From: Yamagishiella unicocca
Lineage: Eukaryota > Chlorophyta > Chlorophyceae > Chlamydomonadales > Volvocaceae
NCBI GenBank assembly: GCA_003116995.1
Contig: BDSL01000047.1
Location: forward strand, 62,001-126,000
Reading direction: 5' to 3'
DNA length: 64,000 bases
Position 1 is the first letter of the stretch. Every line of letters begins with the position of its first letter. Positions 21,712 to 33,589 of the stretch are shown here, piece after piece. The notes below the pieces were generated by a model. The model saw only the letters and a list, made by a program, of their open reading frames with translations. It had not been told where the DNA came from and did no database searches. A program made the translations under genes and the position numbers.

Positions 21712-24700
21712 ATGAGCAGGGCACTCGCTGCTGCTATGCTCACATCTTGGAAGCCGGCAACAGTAGCCGGAATAACGCTCGAGACGACCCAGTTATGCTA
21801 TGCTCTCAGTACACTGGGCATGCAACAATCCGAACTCGAGGAGGTCATGGCTCCGTCGCCTTCGTGGCCCTTTCCGGGCTCACTGGACGGTAAGCCACGC
21901 CCTACCTTAGGTCCATTATTACGTCGTTGAAATTGGCATTAAGCACTTCCATCCAAATTGCGCTTCTCAGGTTGGAAGCTTAGCCATGACGCCATCCGGT
22001 ACGACATGGATGCCATTCTGGCGGGCATCGAGAGGACCAAATGCTTGGTGGGTTAATAGCGCGGCATTTTGCAAGGATTGTTGATGGCATTGCTGTACCC
22101 GTCACTGGGACTCAATACTCAGCTTGCCGTAACCGTTGTGCCAGTTCACAGCAGGACCTTGCCCTATGTTACCCATGCAGGTTGACGATGGTCACGCGCT
22201 TGAGCTCTGGCAGGCCCAGGCGCTCCAGTTGATCCTCCGGGACTTCCACCACAACGTCCACCAGCACCACGACCACGAAGAAGGGATCTTCTTCCCTTGG
22301 ATGGAGTCGCGCGTTACGCTGCCGCCCAAGATGAGCTCCGATCACCGCACGCTAATGACGCTGATGGACAGGGCGCGAGACCTGTGCGACAACCTGAAGC
22401 CGACGGATAAGGCGGCTGCCAAGGTAGGAGTGGTTGAATGTTCCCTACAGTATTGTTGCAGTGCCTTTCCGAGGTTATTCACCCGCGGCCCTTTCATCGG
22501 CACTATAACATTACATTCATCACTCATCCACGTAGACGCATGGGTGCAGATCTGCGTTGGTAAACCGCATAGTAATATCGCCGTCCGCCACTATGCCCAG
22601 TACCTATGAATGCCGACGGAGCGATGACTGATATGGTCGCCGCTTTGCAAAGCAATCGCCTGGCTCCAGGTCCACCTCGTTTATTCCCGCAGGCCTCCCT
22701 GGAGGGCCTGCGCACCACCTTCGTTCAGCTGCGTTTTCTGATGCGGCAACACCTGGAGGAGGAGGAGATCATCGGCCTGCCGCTGCTGCGCAAGCACTTC
22801 ACTGCCAAGGAGGCTGCGGTAGTGGAGAAGAAGATCGTCGCCAGCATGAAACCTAGCGACATGGCCTGGTTCCTGCGACCAATGGTGAGGTTTGTTTGGC
22901 TGACGCAAGAACCTGATCCCTTCATTTGGCAGCATAGCATGTAAAAATTTGGCCTTAGCAGTTGTAGCTGTTGTAACGGTTACAGTGGGTTCCAGACCAA
23001 GAGGTAGAACCATCGGGCACAACGCCTGACACTGAGGAAGACGGAGGAGACAAAGACCGACGTGCACCGGAACAAAGGCAAACCACCAGAACACCAATCG
23101 GCAAGCCGTAGGCACACAGAGCAGCAGCCAGTACCCCAAGGGGAATTTGCACTAGAGGCTCCCCTATCAGGAACCGACAACCAACCAACCTAACAGCCCA
23201 GTAACCGATGAACCAGTGAAGCGACGCAAGCATCGGGACCAGCCGCCTCTCATCCCGAACAGCACGGACCCCAAGCAGGGCTCAACGCGCATATAGAACC
23301 AAGCAGTTGTTGGCGCTCCCCTCCGGAGTCATTACGTACTGCATACACACGCCCCCACCCCTATGGGAGTACTTGCCCCGGTTTGGTGCCGGTTTGCCCT
23401 CTTTGCCCGGTTACCGGGGACGGTTACCGGGGCCGGTAACCGTCCCCCGGTTGGCCAGCAGCCCGGTAACCGCCCCATCCCAGTAACCGACCCCCTTACT
23501 CGGTTACCGGGGCCGGTAATCGGCCCGGTAACCGACCCAGTTAGGCATGCCACCCGGTTACAGACCCCTCCCTCCAACCGACCCCTTTGCCCAGTTACCG
23601 GGGTCGGTAATCGGCCCCGGTAACCGGCCCCCGGTTGGCCAGCCACCCAGTAACGGACCACTTGCACTAACTGCACCCCCTTGCCCGGTTACTGGGGCCG
23701 GTTACCGGTGGGATGGTCTCGGGAGAGACCATTTGATATCGGGTGAAATGCTAAGCTTTCGTCATGCTAAGCTCTCGCCGTTCTGAGGAAATATTAATGC
23801 TTTTAGATTCAAGATCATATATTGAGTTTGGGAGTCTTTATACTTGCAAACATGGAACATAGGCACAGGTTGCCGTCTTGCTTATCAGGTGCGTGGTTAC
23901 AATTTATAAAAATACACTGAAAATAGCTGAAGCTAGAGCTGGAGCCACGGGCCTCAACCTCCATCTGATCCAAGGAGCCTATCGGTTGAGTAACTGGCCC
24001 CCTTGCCCGGTTACCGGGGCCGGTTACCGGTAGGTGGGATGGTCTCGGGAGAGACCATTTGATATCGGGTGAAACACTACGGTTCCGTCCTGCTTTTATT
24101 GAAGTGTGTAATGCCTTCAGATTCAAGAACATATATCGAGTTTTAAAGACTTTATACTACGTACGGTACCTACTCGAACTCCAACTACAAATTATGCCCT
24201 ACCAAAGCCACACAGCCAAATTATACCCATAGTCTTGAGGTTCTCCTCCACCTTCTCTAGGTAATTTTCCCATGGCCTGTGTGTGCGTGCGTGCGCGAGT
24301 GCAAGCCCCCCCCCGCACACACACCCGCTCGCCCCGCACGTGAGCAAGTGCCTCTGCTGTCGGCGCACCACCCCACCCCGCGCACCCAGCCCACGTGTCG
24401 TGCGCAAGTGCCTCCATCGACGCACCACCTCCGCTCCACTCGCCTCCGCGTCGTGCGCAAGTGCCTCTATCAGCGCATCACTCCACCCCGTTAGCGCTGC
24501 ACACCCCGCAACCACGCAAGTGCCTCAGTTGGCGCACCACCCCGCTCCACTCCGCCCCGCCCCGTACGTGCACAAGTGTGCACTCAATGGATATGGAGCC
24601 GGGCCGGGCACCACCCGATGGCTCTACCTGGCAATTGCGATGGGGCCTACTGCTGTAGCAGTTACTACTGCCACCCGATTTACACGGCCCCTCACGTAAG

Positions 24701-24931
24701 ATCCTCCCTCTTCTTCCCGGCCCCCGCCCTGCGCAGGACGTGGCCCAGAAGAAGGAAACGATGACTCGCCTCCGCATCCCGGGCCTGGTGCAGAAGTTTG
24801 TGCTGCTGCCTGCCGTACGCAAGGACGAGCGCATCATTCTGCGCGCCTATCGAGAGCTGGCGGCTGGGGCTCGGAGCCAGAAGCATCAGCACAGGAATAA
24901 GAAGATGCGTGTCTTTTGCTTTGTGGTGTAG
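21712..24931 (+). CDS. Hemerythrin-like HHE-domain protein, copy 1 (five exons)
   Basis: Exons 21712-21889, 21971-22047, 22181-22423, 22693-22884 and 24737-24931 have GT-AG borders and matching phases, giving 294 residues. HHE proteins are four-helix bundles that bind a non-haem diiron centre and, depending on the member, O2, NO or iron. Candidate ligands are His65 (SHDAIRYDM), His109/His112 and the run HHDHEE (114-119), His140 (SSDHRTLM), and His186 with the acidic run EEEE (RQHLEEEEII). The C-terminal 65 residues (VLLPAVRKDER, AYRELAAGARSQ) are shared by all copies and end in a basic/Gln tail and FCFVV. No signal peptide is obvious, so it is probably cytosolic. An alternative ATG lies eight codons in. 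The last intron is inflated to 1.85 kb by a LINE 3' end and GGTTACC repeats. The substrate is unknown. Confidence 0.9.
22970..23298 (-). mobile_element. 5'-truncated LINE 3' end inside HHE copy 1 intron 4
   Basis: Minus-strand copy of a dispersed family whose 3' terminus reads GGAACCCACTGTAACCGTTAC. It is nearly identical to 35338-35668, and its 5' portion (GGTTCTATATGCGCGTTGAG) matches the region just after the LINE coding remnant at 61516-61590. That links the tails to that LINE family. It is probably a dead insertion. Confidence 0.78.
23390..23720. repeat. Palindromic GGTTACCGG/CCGGTAACC cluster
   Basis: More than a dozen short units such as CGGTTACCGGGGCCGGTAAC, spaced by C-rich linkers, in intron 4 of HHE copy 1. 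Many pair with their neighbours, so the region can form cruciforms or RNA hairpins. Confidence 0.85.
23690..24165. repeat. Direct duplication, about 320 bp apart
   Basis: The segment CCTTGCCCGGTTAC...GATATCGGGTGAAA, followed by an AT-rich tail (AGATTCAAG...ATATATTGAGTTT), occurs at 23690 and again from 24000, with about 85-90 % identity by eye. Each copy holds the hairpin ATGGTCTC/GAGACCAT with a 4-nt loop. Confidence 0.8.
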
Positions 24932-27306
24932 AACATACACGGACTCACCAAGCCACAGCTGTGGACGCCGTTATGTGGAACCGGAAGGGTTCATGGGTGT
25001 ACACATATATACACACACGCGTTGCCATTGGATACATACATACAACGTGCACCGTGCGTGCAAACCAGTGGGCGACCATACACGTCCCTGGCGGCATGAC
25101 TTGACTTGCCAGCATCGCACACGTCACCCAACGTGTACTACTGCGCACCTCACTTGAAGGCATGCCGCATCGTCCTGGACGAGCAAATGCGCACTACCGT
25201 GCACTGTCATGCATTGATTGAGTATAGCGCATGAGACATGTTTGTAGAAACTGCCGCTTAACGTACCGTGGGAACGGCGATGCTGCTCATATATATTTAT
25301 TAAGGCTTGGACCACGGTGGTCCAGTGACGTCTCCTGTCGTCTCTTCAATATGCGTGGTGACCAGGAAGACTAGATAGGATTTCCGTGTTCGCTTTAGGA
25401 GCACTCCAGGCGCTCATGCGTACATGTGCGTGGCGATCGTCGTCGCGTTGCCTTTCAAGGGTTATAGTGGGTACACGTTGGTTACAGTGGGTTCTAGACC
25501 AAAAGGTGGAACTACTGTTGCGCATCCGTTCCTGATTTGTTCGAGGGCCCCACCACATTTACGTAGGTTAACGGGCACATGGTTGTAGTAATAACTGCTA
25601 CGTGCGTGGCCACCGGACCCGCAGGTATAGCCGTCGGGCATTTGAGCATCTGTGCACATATGGTAATTCCGTGTGTTGCCCACTGTAACAGCTACCATTA
25701 AACGTTGTGCCCTGTCCAACAGCTGCATGTGTACAGACGGCATTCCGTCGCCGACCTAACGACGCGAGTCTGTGTTGTGCGCCGTTTACCTTAGGCGTCC
25801 TTAGGTGCTCCTAGAGCGCACATCAGTCTGTAATTGCGGATCAGCGGATGCCTTGAGACTGCCTAGCATGCACATCTATCAGTCTGTAACTGCGGATGCC
25901 TCGAGACTGCAGACCGCCGTCCAGTAGCAGGCTTAGCAGGTTGCTTTCCTTCCGGTCTGGAACCCACTCAAACAGTTAGGTTACTAGGTTGCTGCCGCAG
26001 CTAGCCTCACAATACGCGTGTTACGAGACGGGGCAGAACGCTTATCATCGCGCGTTCGACGGGTTGCGAAGCAGAGTGCAGCAGCCATCACTGACTTTTC
26101 GATTTAGTTGACTTGCACGCACGCAGTGCAGATGGCCATTGGTCCAGAATGGGCGCGTGCAGTGCCTGACCGGTATGTCGCGCAGACGTGTCAACATTCG
26201 ACAGTGCCCGTATTTTGGCTGTCCGTACGCACGCTTATTGTTTAGTCGTCTTGCCTTGTTCATCGCATCTGGGAAGGTGTGCTGTGAACTCCAGCTCGAA
26301 ACCTAAAAGTGCGCTTGCCTAACAGCCCCGGCGGCTTCCCAATTATACCGGCAAATCCACGACACCAGGTACGAAATGGCTGCGGGCCCGCTCCCGGTGC
26401 GCCGTCAGGCATCGACACGCGTGGGGCTGCCAGCGATTTTCTGTGCCCTGCATGTGACAAGGTTGATCCATGCTTGGATCACACCCGTCGCATCCACGTA
26501 GCATGCACGGCAGGCTCCTCGAGTCGACTGGAGCCTATCGATGCTTGGCTTAAGTAAAACTCGTACCTACAACAAACCAACTTGTCACTTACAGTGGGCC
26601 CAGGAGACCGCGGGCGATTAACCTCGTCGTCCACACATTGCCAATTGGGGGAGGGATATTGTTTCAGCAGAACGGTTCAGGAAGTTCGCCTGATTTTGGT
26701 GCGATTTTGTGCAGCGAACCTGTGCTCGACTGAGAAGACCACACGCTGTACCGAACTGTAAATCGTGGCCTGAGGGAAAACCTATGTACGCGCATCCGGA
26801 GGAGCAGGTGCAAAGTATCGTGCATTGCTTGTGCGATCAGGGTCATGAGAGACGTGCCAGTCACCCTTGCCCGTGCCGGCGGGAACGGTTAAGGATACAA
26901 CATGTCGCCATATTCTTAACGCCACATATGTGCCATGTGTAAGCCAAGATGTTTGGTCACATGGCGGCCTACGCGACTGAAAAGACCGTCCGGGTAGGGT
27001 GTGACGTCAGCGCCGCGCGATGCCAAGGGCTGCCGTCGGCAAGCGAAAGTTAATGAGTTTCCTGCAAAGACTTGTAGTAAATTTGATCTAGAGCAGAATA
27101 CACGGCCGTGGTTTTGGCGGTGCCTCACTCTTCGCGTCTCAGGACAGGCAGGTAGGGAGGTAGGGAAGGTGACACGAATTCAACACTTGCCAAATACGGT
27201 ACGGAGGTCCCCACACCAGCTATCTAGAACAATGAACAACTAACATTATACATCTTATCGATCACTTTTGGAGCGATTCTACGCTTCCAAAAACTCCTTG
27301 GCCCCA
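24932..27306. other. Intergenic between HHE copies 1 and 2; no gene seen
   Basis: Low-complexity to moderate sequence with only short frames. Degraded LINE 3' ends occur near 25474-25516 (minus) and 25950-25975 (plus). A 40-50-bp direct duplication (ATCAGTCTGTAAYTGCGGAT...GAGACTGC) is at 25820-25910. Confidence 0.5.
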
Positions 27307-27325
27307 AAGGCGCCCGTTGCGCCCG
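27307..27325 (+). promoter_or_regulatory. Shared upstream motif of the HHE genes, copy 2
   Basis: A 19-mer identical to 21441-21459, 281 bp before the ATG of the second HHE gene. The sequence around it is not otherwise conserved over long stretches, which suggests selection on the motif rather than recent duplication. Confidence 0.4.
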
Positions 27326-27605
27326 TTCCACCAGCCTCACCTGTCATTCCGCACTGGAAGCCATATGCAAGCTTCCCCAGTAAAACCATAGAGATGGTAT
27401 AGGGGCCTAATTGAAGCTCCGTATGCATGCTGTGTAGACGTCCTTATTAGCTATTTTGCTGCGACTGTACACTATAATATTCGTGAAGCTGCAGCTAAAA
27501 AACTTGTTGCACGGCTGGTTGACGCGCTACATTTCTCCGCATTTCTTTCAATTCTATTCGATCAGTATCCTAGCTGATCCTTGAGTCCCAAGAGTGACAG
27601 CTGCT

Positions 27606-30002
27606 ATGGCCGCTGTCATGGCACCGACGACTCTTGTGTCCTGGAAGCCGGTTCCGGTAGCAGGAATTATGCTCGAGACAACAAACTTGAGTCAAGCCCT
27701 TGAGGCGCTGGCTATGGGACAGTGCGAGCTTGGGAAACTCATGGCACCATCGCCGTCGTGGCCCTTCCCGGGCTCGCTGGACGGTAAGCCACGCCGTTGG
27801 ATCCTTTGGGCTAATGAAACTGGCCTTGAATATATATCTTCCAACCGCGCTGCTTAGGTTGGAAGCTCAGCCACGACGCCATCCGGTATGATATGGAAGC
27901 CATTTTGGCCGGAATCGAGAGGACCAAATCCATGGTAGGCCGCAACAATTGACCGTGGCGTGCCGGTAGTAGTACAATGTCGCGCGTCGTGCAAGGCTCA
28001 ATCGACGCCTCAACGGCCCATCAACTGCCCTCCCGTCACCCCTCGTCACCTCCCCTGCATCCAACCGCGGACGTGCCACCAGCCGTCCCGATACTTCCGT
28101 GTAGAACACATTCGTTGCCCTTTGCCGACCGTGCAGGTCGACAACGGCCGCACCTTGTCCTGGTGGCAGGTCCAGGCGTTCCAGTTGGTTGTTCACGAAT
28201 TCCACCACAATGTCCAACAGCACCATGACCACGAAGAAGGTCAGCCTTATAAGCAGAAACCGGGCAATCGGGAAGGCATCAAAATTGCCGAGGCTGGCCC
28301 AGGGCACGATCGGCTGCCATGTGGGCGGATAGATGCTAGAAGTGCCCTGCTGGGGTCCAGGGCCACGCGCGGACTGGGGTCCTGGGCCTTATGTCTGGCT
28401 GACGAGCACCACGCACGCTTATTCCATTCATCTCGCTGGTTTCACGGTTTCATAGTTTCCTGCCCTGTGACGCGTGGATGGGACGCGCTACGTGCGGGGT
28501 GAATCGGCCTTCTGCTTGCGCATTGAACGAAAAACACGTTACTCTGATGCCAAAGGGATGTCGGCAATACGCTCGCAAAATCGAGTGACTGCAGTTAAAA
28601 CCATTATACGCCTCCAGACACCCGTGCACAGGATGAGGCCGCGATGCGCTTTCCTACCTAGGAACTGCTCTGCGCTGTCACCCCGACGCCCTCCGTCCTA
28701 CCTGTGGATACCTGCCCGATGCATCCTCCCCCAATCCTCGCTCCGCAGAGATCTTATTTCCTTGGATGGCGACGCGCGTCACGCTGCCGCCCAAGATGAG
28801 CTCCGACCACCGTGTACTCATGACGCTGATGGACAGGGTGCGAGACCTGTGCGACCAGTTGGAGCCGGCGGATAAGGCTGCCAAGGTGCGTGAGAGCGCG
28901 CTTGAGGACGAGAGCGCCCTGTGTACGTAGCCTCCGTGTGTGGAAGTCATGCAGCCACTCGAGGAGGCCCCGCGTAACATGATAATAATACGGTTTTACA
29001 GTGTTCGCAAGCCCAGGCGAACCCACGACAAGACTATGGGCTCTGCCCGTGGCCTCACCATATGGGAGCCGGGGCTGAAAGTAGCAGACGGCTCGCATGT
29101 TATCTAATTAGCTGGGGATCGATCAAGCACTCAGTGTCAAACATATCCTTCATGTCTTGAACACGAACGATGTTTCCCCATTATCACACCCTCCATAACG
29201 AACGAAGTCAGCTAGGCAGCCGAGGGCAGTCCATGTATGTAGTATTCTCGCCAGTATCCCGATTCTCTAGGGCTGCCTAGATCCATTGGACCATCCATTG
29301 GACCCACTTGTACATACATGGCCCATCATTTGTGTTGCTCGGAGCTGATTTGACGGCGGCTCACGTACCTGTGTAACGAGAAGCGCCTGACGGCCTCCCC
29401 CATTACTTCGTATCGCACACGCAGTCACGCTTGCGGGACCTGCGCACCACCTTCGTGCAGCTGCGCGTCCTGATGCGGCAACACCTGGAGGAGGAGGAGA
29501 TCATCGGGTTGCCGCTGCTGCGCAAGCACTTCACCGCCAAGGAGGCTGCGGTGGTGGAGAAGAAGATCGTCGCCGGCATGAAGCCTAGCGACATGGCCTG
29601 GTTCCTGCGGCCAATGGTGAGGTTGGGTCAAAGCAGCCAGCGTATGTGGTATTGGATGGTACCGTGTCAAAGCAGCCAGCGTATGTGGTATTGGTACCCC
29701 CAGTCGTATGTATTACATGATATCGCTTGCGCCTCACCCTGTACCTTCAACCACCTCTCGACACTAGCACGGAGGCACCTTACCGCTTCTCCGCTCCACT
29801 GCCGGCGCAGGACATGGCCCAGAAGAAGGAAACGATGACTCGCATGCAGATCCTGGGCGTGATACAGAAGTTTGTGCTGCTGCCCGCCGTACGTAAGGAC
29901 GAGCGGACCATCCTGCGCGCCTACCGAGAGTTGGCGGCTGGGGCTCGGAGCCAGCAGCAGCTGAACCAGAAGAAGGCGCGCGTCTTTTGCTTTGTGGCAT
30001 AG
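27606..30002 (+). CDS. Hemerythrin-like HHE-domain protein, copy 2 (six exons, extra intron)
   Basis: Exons 27606-27783, 27858-27934, 28137-28239, 28749-28885, 29425-29616 and 29811-30002 encode 292 residues. The protein is colinear with the other two copies: SHDAIRYDM, HHNVQQHHDHEE, SSDHRVLM, RQHLEEEEII and the shared C-terminal region. The third exon of the other copies is split here by a 509-bp intron (28240-28748, GTCAGC...CCGCAG) right after the HHDHEE iron-binding run. Joining G to AG restores the Glu codon. Copies 1 and 3 have no intron at this site. Exon 5 starts with SRLRDLRT instead of the ASLEGLRT of its paralogues. The helix around WWQVQAFQLVV is the most diverged of the three, so the ligand environment may differ. 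The frame is intact. Confidence 0.88.
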
Positions 30003-31807
30003 GAAGTTCTGCAGCGAGCGGGCAGCAAGGTAATGCCGCCGCGAGTCTTGCTTCAGGGCATACCATTGTACATAAATTTGCACCCGACCAATTGGCCGAA
30101 CATCCCAGGCAGAGTGGCATAATCCATGTCAAGCATTCATGCTCATGTGTTCCTTTCTTGCTGCTGCTTTTAGCTCGAAATAGCCCGGCACTGCAATTTG
30201 CTCGGTGGCCGGGCGTGTGTCTGTGTATGTTCCTCATCTAGATTATCACACAGCTATGGCGCTGCATGTGAATCCCTTTATTGATTTTTTTTAAGCGGCG
30301 TGCAGATGTTGCAGCCATAGGGTTCGGTTGGAAGAGTAGTAGATGGCGGCTGCGAACCTGGTTATTAGGCGGATTGCGTTGTACGGGATGTACGGCCGAC
30401 GACATAACCTGCACGCGAGTGTCCATAGGAGGACAAGGTGTGCAGTACGGTGACGTGTTGCACGAAGGCATGAGCAGTGTTACAGCAGCAAGGCTGAATG
30501 TGTGCCTGTATCTCGCCTGGTGCACGACTTGTATGCGTTGAATTGACACCGTCTACCGAACTGGTGCGTACGGTACTAGCTTATTATCGATGCCGTTTGG
30601 CATCTTCAACGTTTGCCCGCGGGATTTCTCGGGCATGCGGACACTGTCACATCTTACTATTGTTATTAGCGATGTTTTTCCTTGACGCCGTGAGACCTAG
30701 CTGTTTGCGTTCCTTTCATCAACCTGCATCAACGCGCGTGCGCGCTGCCCCTGCTGCGGGCGTCTGCATTCCAGACCATACGGAGAGCTTCCTGTAATGT
30801 GGCCTGGTGTTCGACTTGATGCATGTGGCCCCAATCCTTTCACTGGATGCGCGAAAGGGTTTTGCGAGGTGCAGCAGTAGCAATGTGGCCGTCGCAGTCG
30901 CAATTGCAGCTCCGGAGGCTTCCTCTAGCAGGGTCTAGCAGCCTGGTGTATGTACCTGTACGCTGCTTCCGTGCATGAGAATGTCGTAAACGAGGGAGTA
31001 TGGCAGGGAGACGACTTCTTATCCGCCGTTGGACCTTGTTGGACGACAGTCGTACAGTCACTAAGTCAGTTCAGCCAGCATGCGCCCTGGCCCTTCCCCG
31101 CCCTTCCCCGCCGGAAATCGGAACTGGGGTCGCCTGCCGGCCATGGAATTCAGCTAAAAGAGTACGAAAGGATAAGAAAGGTATGCTCGGTGAACCTTGG
31201 ATGAACAACCTCGCCGAGACGCTGCAGAAAAAGGCGGGCGAAGCCCTTTCACAACAAAAACGCACCCGCGCTGACGCACCACGCACACCAGAGAGACACC
31301 GCAACCGTATATGCGGCGACCGCCAGTATGCCATGGTCAGAAGCATGAAAACGATTATATTGCCACGGAACTGCGATGCATGGTCCTGCCGGATGGGTAT
31401 GTGGCGCCCTCCGGAGCGATTCATTCATATGAAGGACATGTAGAAGGGCTGGATTGGGCGACGCGCGCAAAGGCGTCAATGGCGTACCTGTGCGTCAGCC
31501 ATACATGCATCGTAGCTGCATAGTTTCTACAAATAAGTACCGTTATCAGAAACAGTTTTCATGCTTTCAGTCCTGTTATTGGCTTTCAGCTTGATCCCGT
31601 ATCCGGGCGACAGTCTCACTCCTGACGTGACGGGAGAAAGCGGTTGAAAATCATGACTGTACAACAGGCTCCAACGGCCGACGTATCCACCACTTCGCAA
31701 AGAAGCGGACTGCCGTGAAATGTGAATCTAACATAAACATATCCACGTATTTGTGAGTGCCCATAGTTTTCCAATCTCTATTGTCACAACCTTTGGCGCT
31801 CGGGCCG
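30003..31807. other. Intergenic between HHE copies 2 and 3; no supported gene
   Basis: Open frames at 30950-31443 overlap on both strands and have no domain or paired splice sites. Nothing firm is seen here beyond the presumed 3' and 5' flanks of the HHE genes. Confidence 0.45.
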
Positions 31808-31825
31808 AAGGCGCCTGTTGCGCCC
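31808..31825 (+). promoter_or_regulatory. Shared upstream motif of the HHE genes, copy 3
   Basis: AAGGCGCCTGTTGCGCCC, one mismatch from the other two, 260 bp before the ATG of the third HHE gene. Confidence 0.4.
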
Positions 31826-32084
31826 ACCCTGGAAACTCAACGCAGTTAACAGCTAAATGGAAGTAGCTTTAACATATAGTGATAAACAGCTCCTTGGCAT
31901 TTATAATACGGTAGCTGTCTTGCAACACATACCGGTACACTGACAAACCCTTGCTCTCTTATATTGATTCAGACGTTTAATCAAGGGATTTACTTACAAC
32001 TATAGTATATGACCTGTGTTCCTGGGTGGCCTTCGTCTCTCAGCGGCCTTTTTGGGAAATTAACTGAATTGTCAGGCTGGAACC

Positions 32085-33589
32085 ATGGCCGCCAGCACCG
32101 CTCTCGTGAAGAAGCCTGTCACCGTGGCTGGAATAACGCTTGAGACAACCGAACTGAGCTCCGCCCTTGAGACACTTGCTATGCAACAGTGCGACTTTGA
32201 GAAGGTCATGGCGCCATCGCCGTCATGGCCATTCCCGGCCTCGCTTGATGGTGAGCCGTGCCATTGCCTGCCGAATTCGAGGCGGCGTAGATGTGAACAT
32301 CTCATTTCGCACCGTTCTGCATAGGCTGGAAGGTCAGTCACGACGCCATCCGGTATGATATGGACGCCATCCTGGAGGCCATCGAGAAGACCAAATCTTT
32401 GGTAGGTTTCGGCATGGTGCATATTATCATCCCTTAATTTTTATCGTCCTCCCTGTGCAGTTCATTATAAGTTAGCCGATGGGCCACGTTTCCTCTTTCG
32501 TGCTCGTGTCGTAACCCAATCAAGCCCCTGCTCATTGCACCCTGTCCATGTGGCAGGTCGACAAGGGCAACGCGCTTGAGCTCTGGCAGGCCCAGGCGCT
32601 CCAGTTGATCCTCCGGGAATTCTATCACAATGTCCACCAGCACCACGACCACGAAGAAGAGGTATTCTTCCCCTGGATGGCGACGCGCGTCAAGCTGCCG
32701 CCCAAGATGAGCTCCGATCACCGCACGCTAATGACGCTGATGGACAGGGCGCGAGACCTGTGCGACCACCTGAAGCCGCAGACTGCGGATTCCTACACGG
32801 TGAGAAATAACATTAATGAGAAGTAACATTAATATTATTGGAGCATGGGCCGCATAGCTCCGTCGGTCGTGCACCGTCCCACCTAAACGTTCTAATGATT
32901 ATGTCACGCAACAGCAGAGTGTCGCTCATTGAAGCGCCGTATGGCCGGCCCATTCCGCCCTCTCCTTTTCTGTTCCCACGCAGGCCTCCCTGGAGGACCT
33001 GCGCACCGCCTTCGTGCAGCTGCGCGTCCTGATGCGGCAGCACCTGGAGGAGGAGGAGATCATCGGCCTGCCGCTGCTGCGCAAGCACTTCACCGCCAAG
33101 GAGGCTGCGGTGACGGAGAAGAGGATCGTCGCCGGCATGAAGCCTAGCGACATGGCCTGGTTCCTGCGACCAATGGTGAGACCTGACTGCTCGACTGTGC
33201 AGGAGTGAACACTTTACAAATTTAGCTATGGTTGTGTGGCATACGTAGCGCTTTGCTTTGCTCGTTTCGTGCGCCTTTCCCACTCACTGCGCGCAGCACA
33301 GCAGCACAACCCAATCGCGCGAGCCGACGCCCCCTTGCTTATGTACGCACTCATTCGTGCCCCTCTCCTACATCTCCATCGGCCCCCTCCGCCTGCGCAG
33401 GACATGGCCCAGAAGAAGGAAACGATGACTCGCCTCCACATCCCGGGCCTTGTGCAGAAGTTTGTGCTGCTGCCTGCCGTACGCAAGGACGAGCGGACCA
33501 TTCTGCGCGCCTACCGAGAGCTGGCGGCTGGGGCTCGGAGCCAGCAACAGCAGCAGCAGAAGAAACGCGTACTTTGCTTTGTGGCATAG
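32085..33589 (+). CDS. Hemerythrin-like HHE-domain protein, copy 3 (five exons)
   Basis: Exons 32085-32250, 32325-32401, 32557-32799, 32984-33175 and 33401-33589 have GT-AG borders and consistent phases, giving 288 residues. It is the most compact copy: all introns are short and free of transposons. The ligand motifs are SHDAIRYDM, HNVHQHHDHEEE, SSDHRTLM and RQHLEEEEII. It differs from copy 1 in the linker after the fourth motif (LKPQTADSYT) and in a shorter Gln-rich tail before FCFVA-like residues. The start ATG sits in AACCATGGCC, a good initiation context. It is probably the reference member of the array. Any division of labour among the copies is unknown. Confidence 0.9.

Noticed and set aside
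24192..24700. Overlapping frames over CGCACCAC-rich sequence
   Set aside because: Low-complexity intronic sequence of HHE copy 1 (degenerate GCAAGTGCCTC repeats), with no coding signal.
21712..33589. Bacterial contamination or recent transfer as source of the HHE genes
   Set aside because: All copies share four spliceosomal introns at the same positions and sit among algal genes and transposons.
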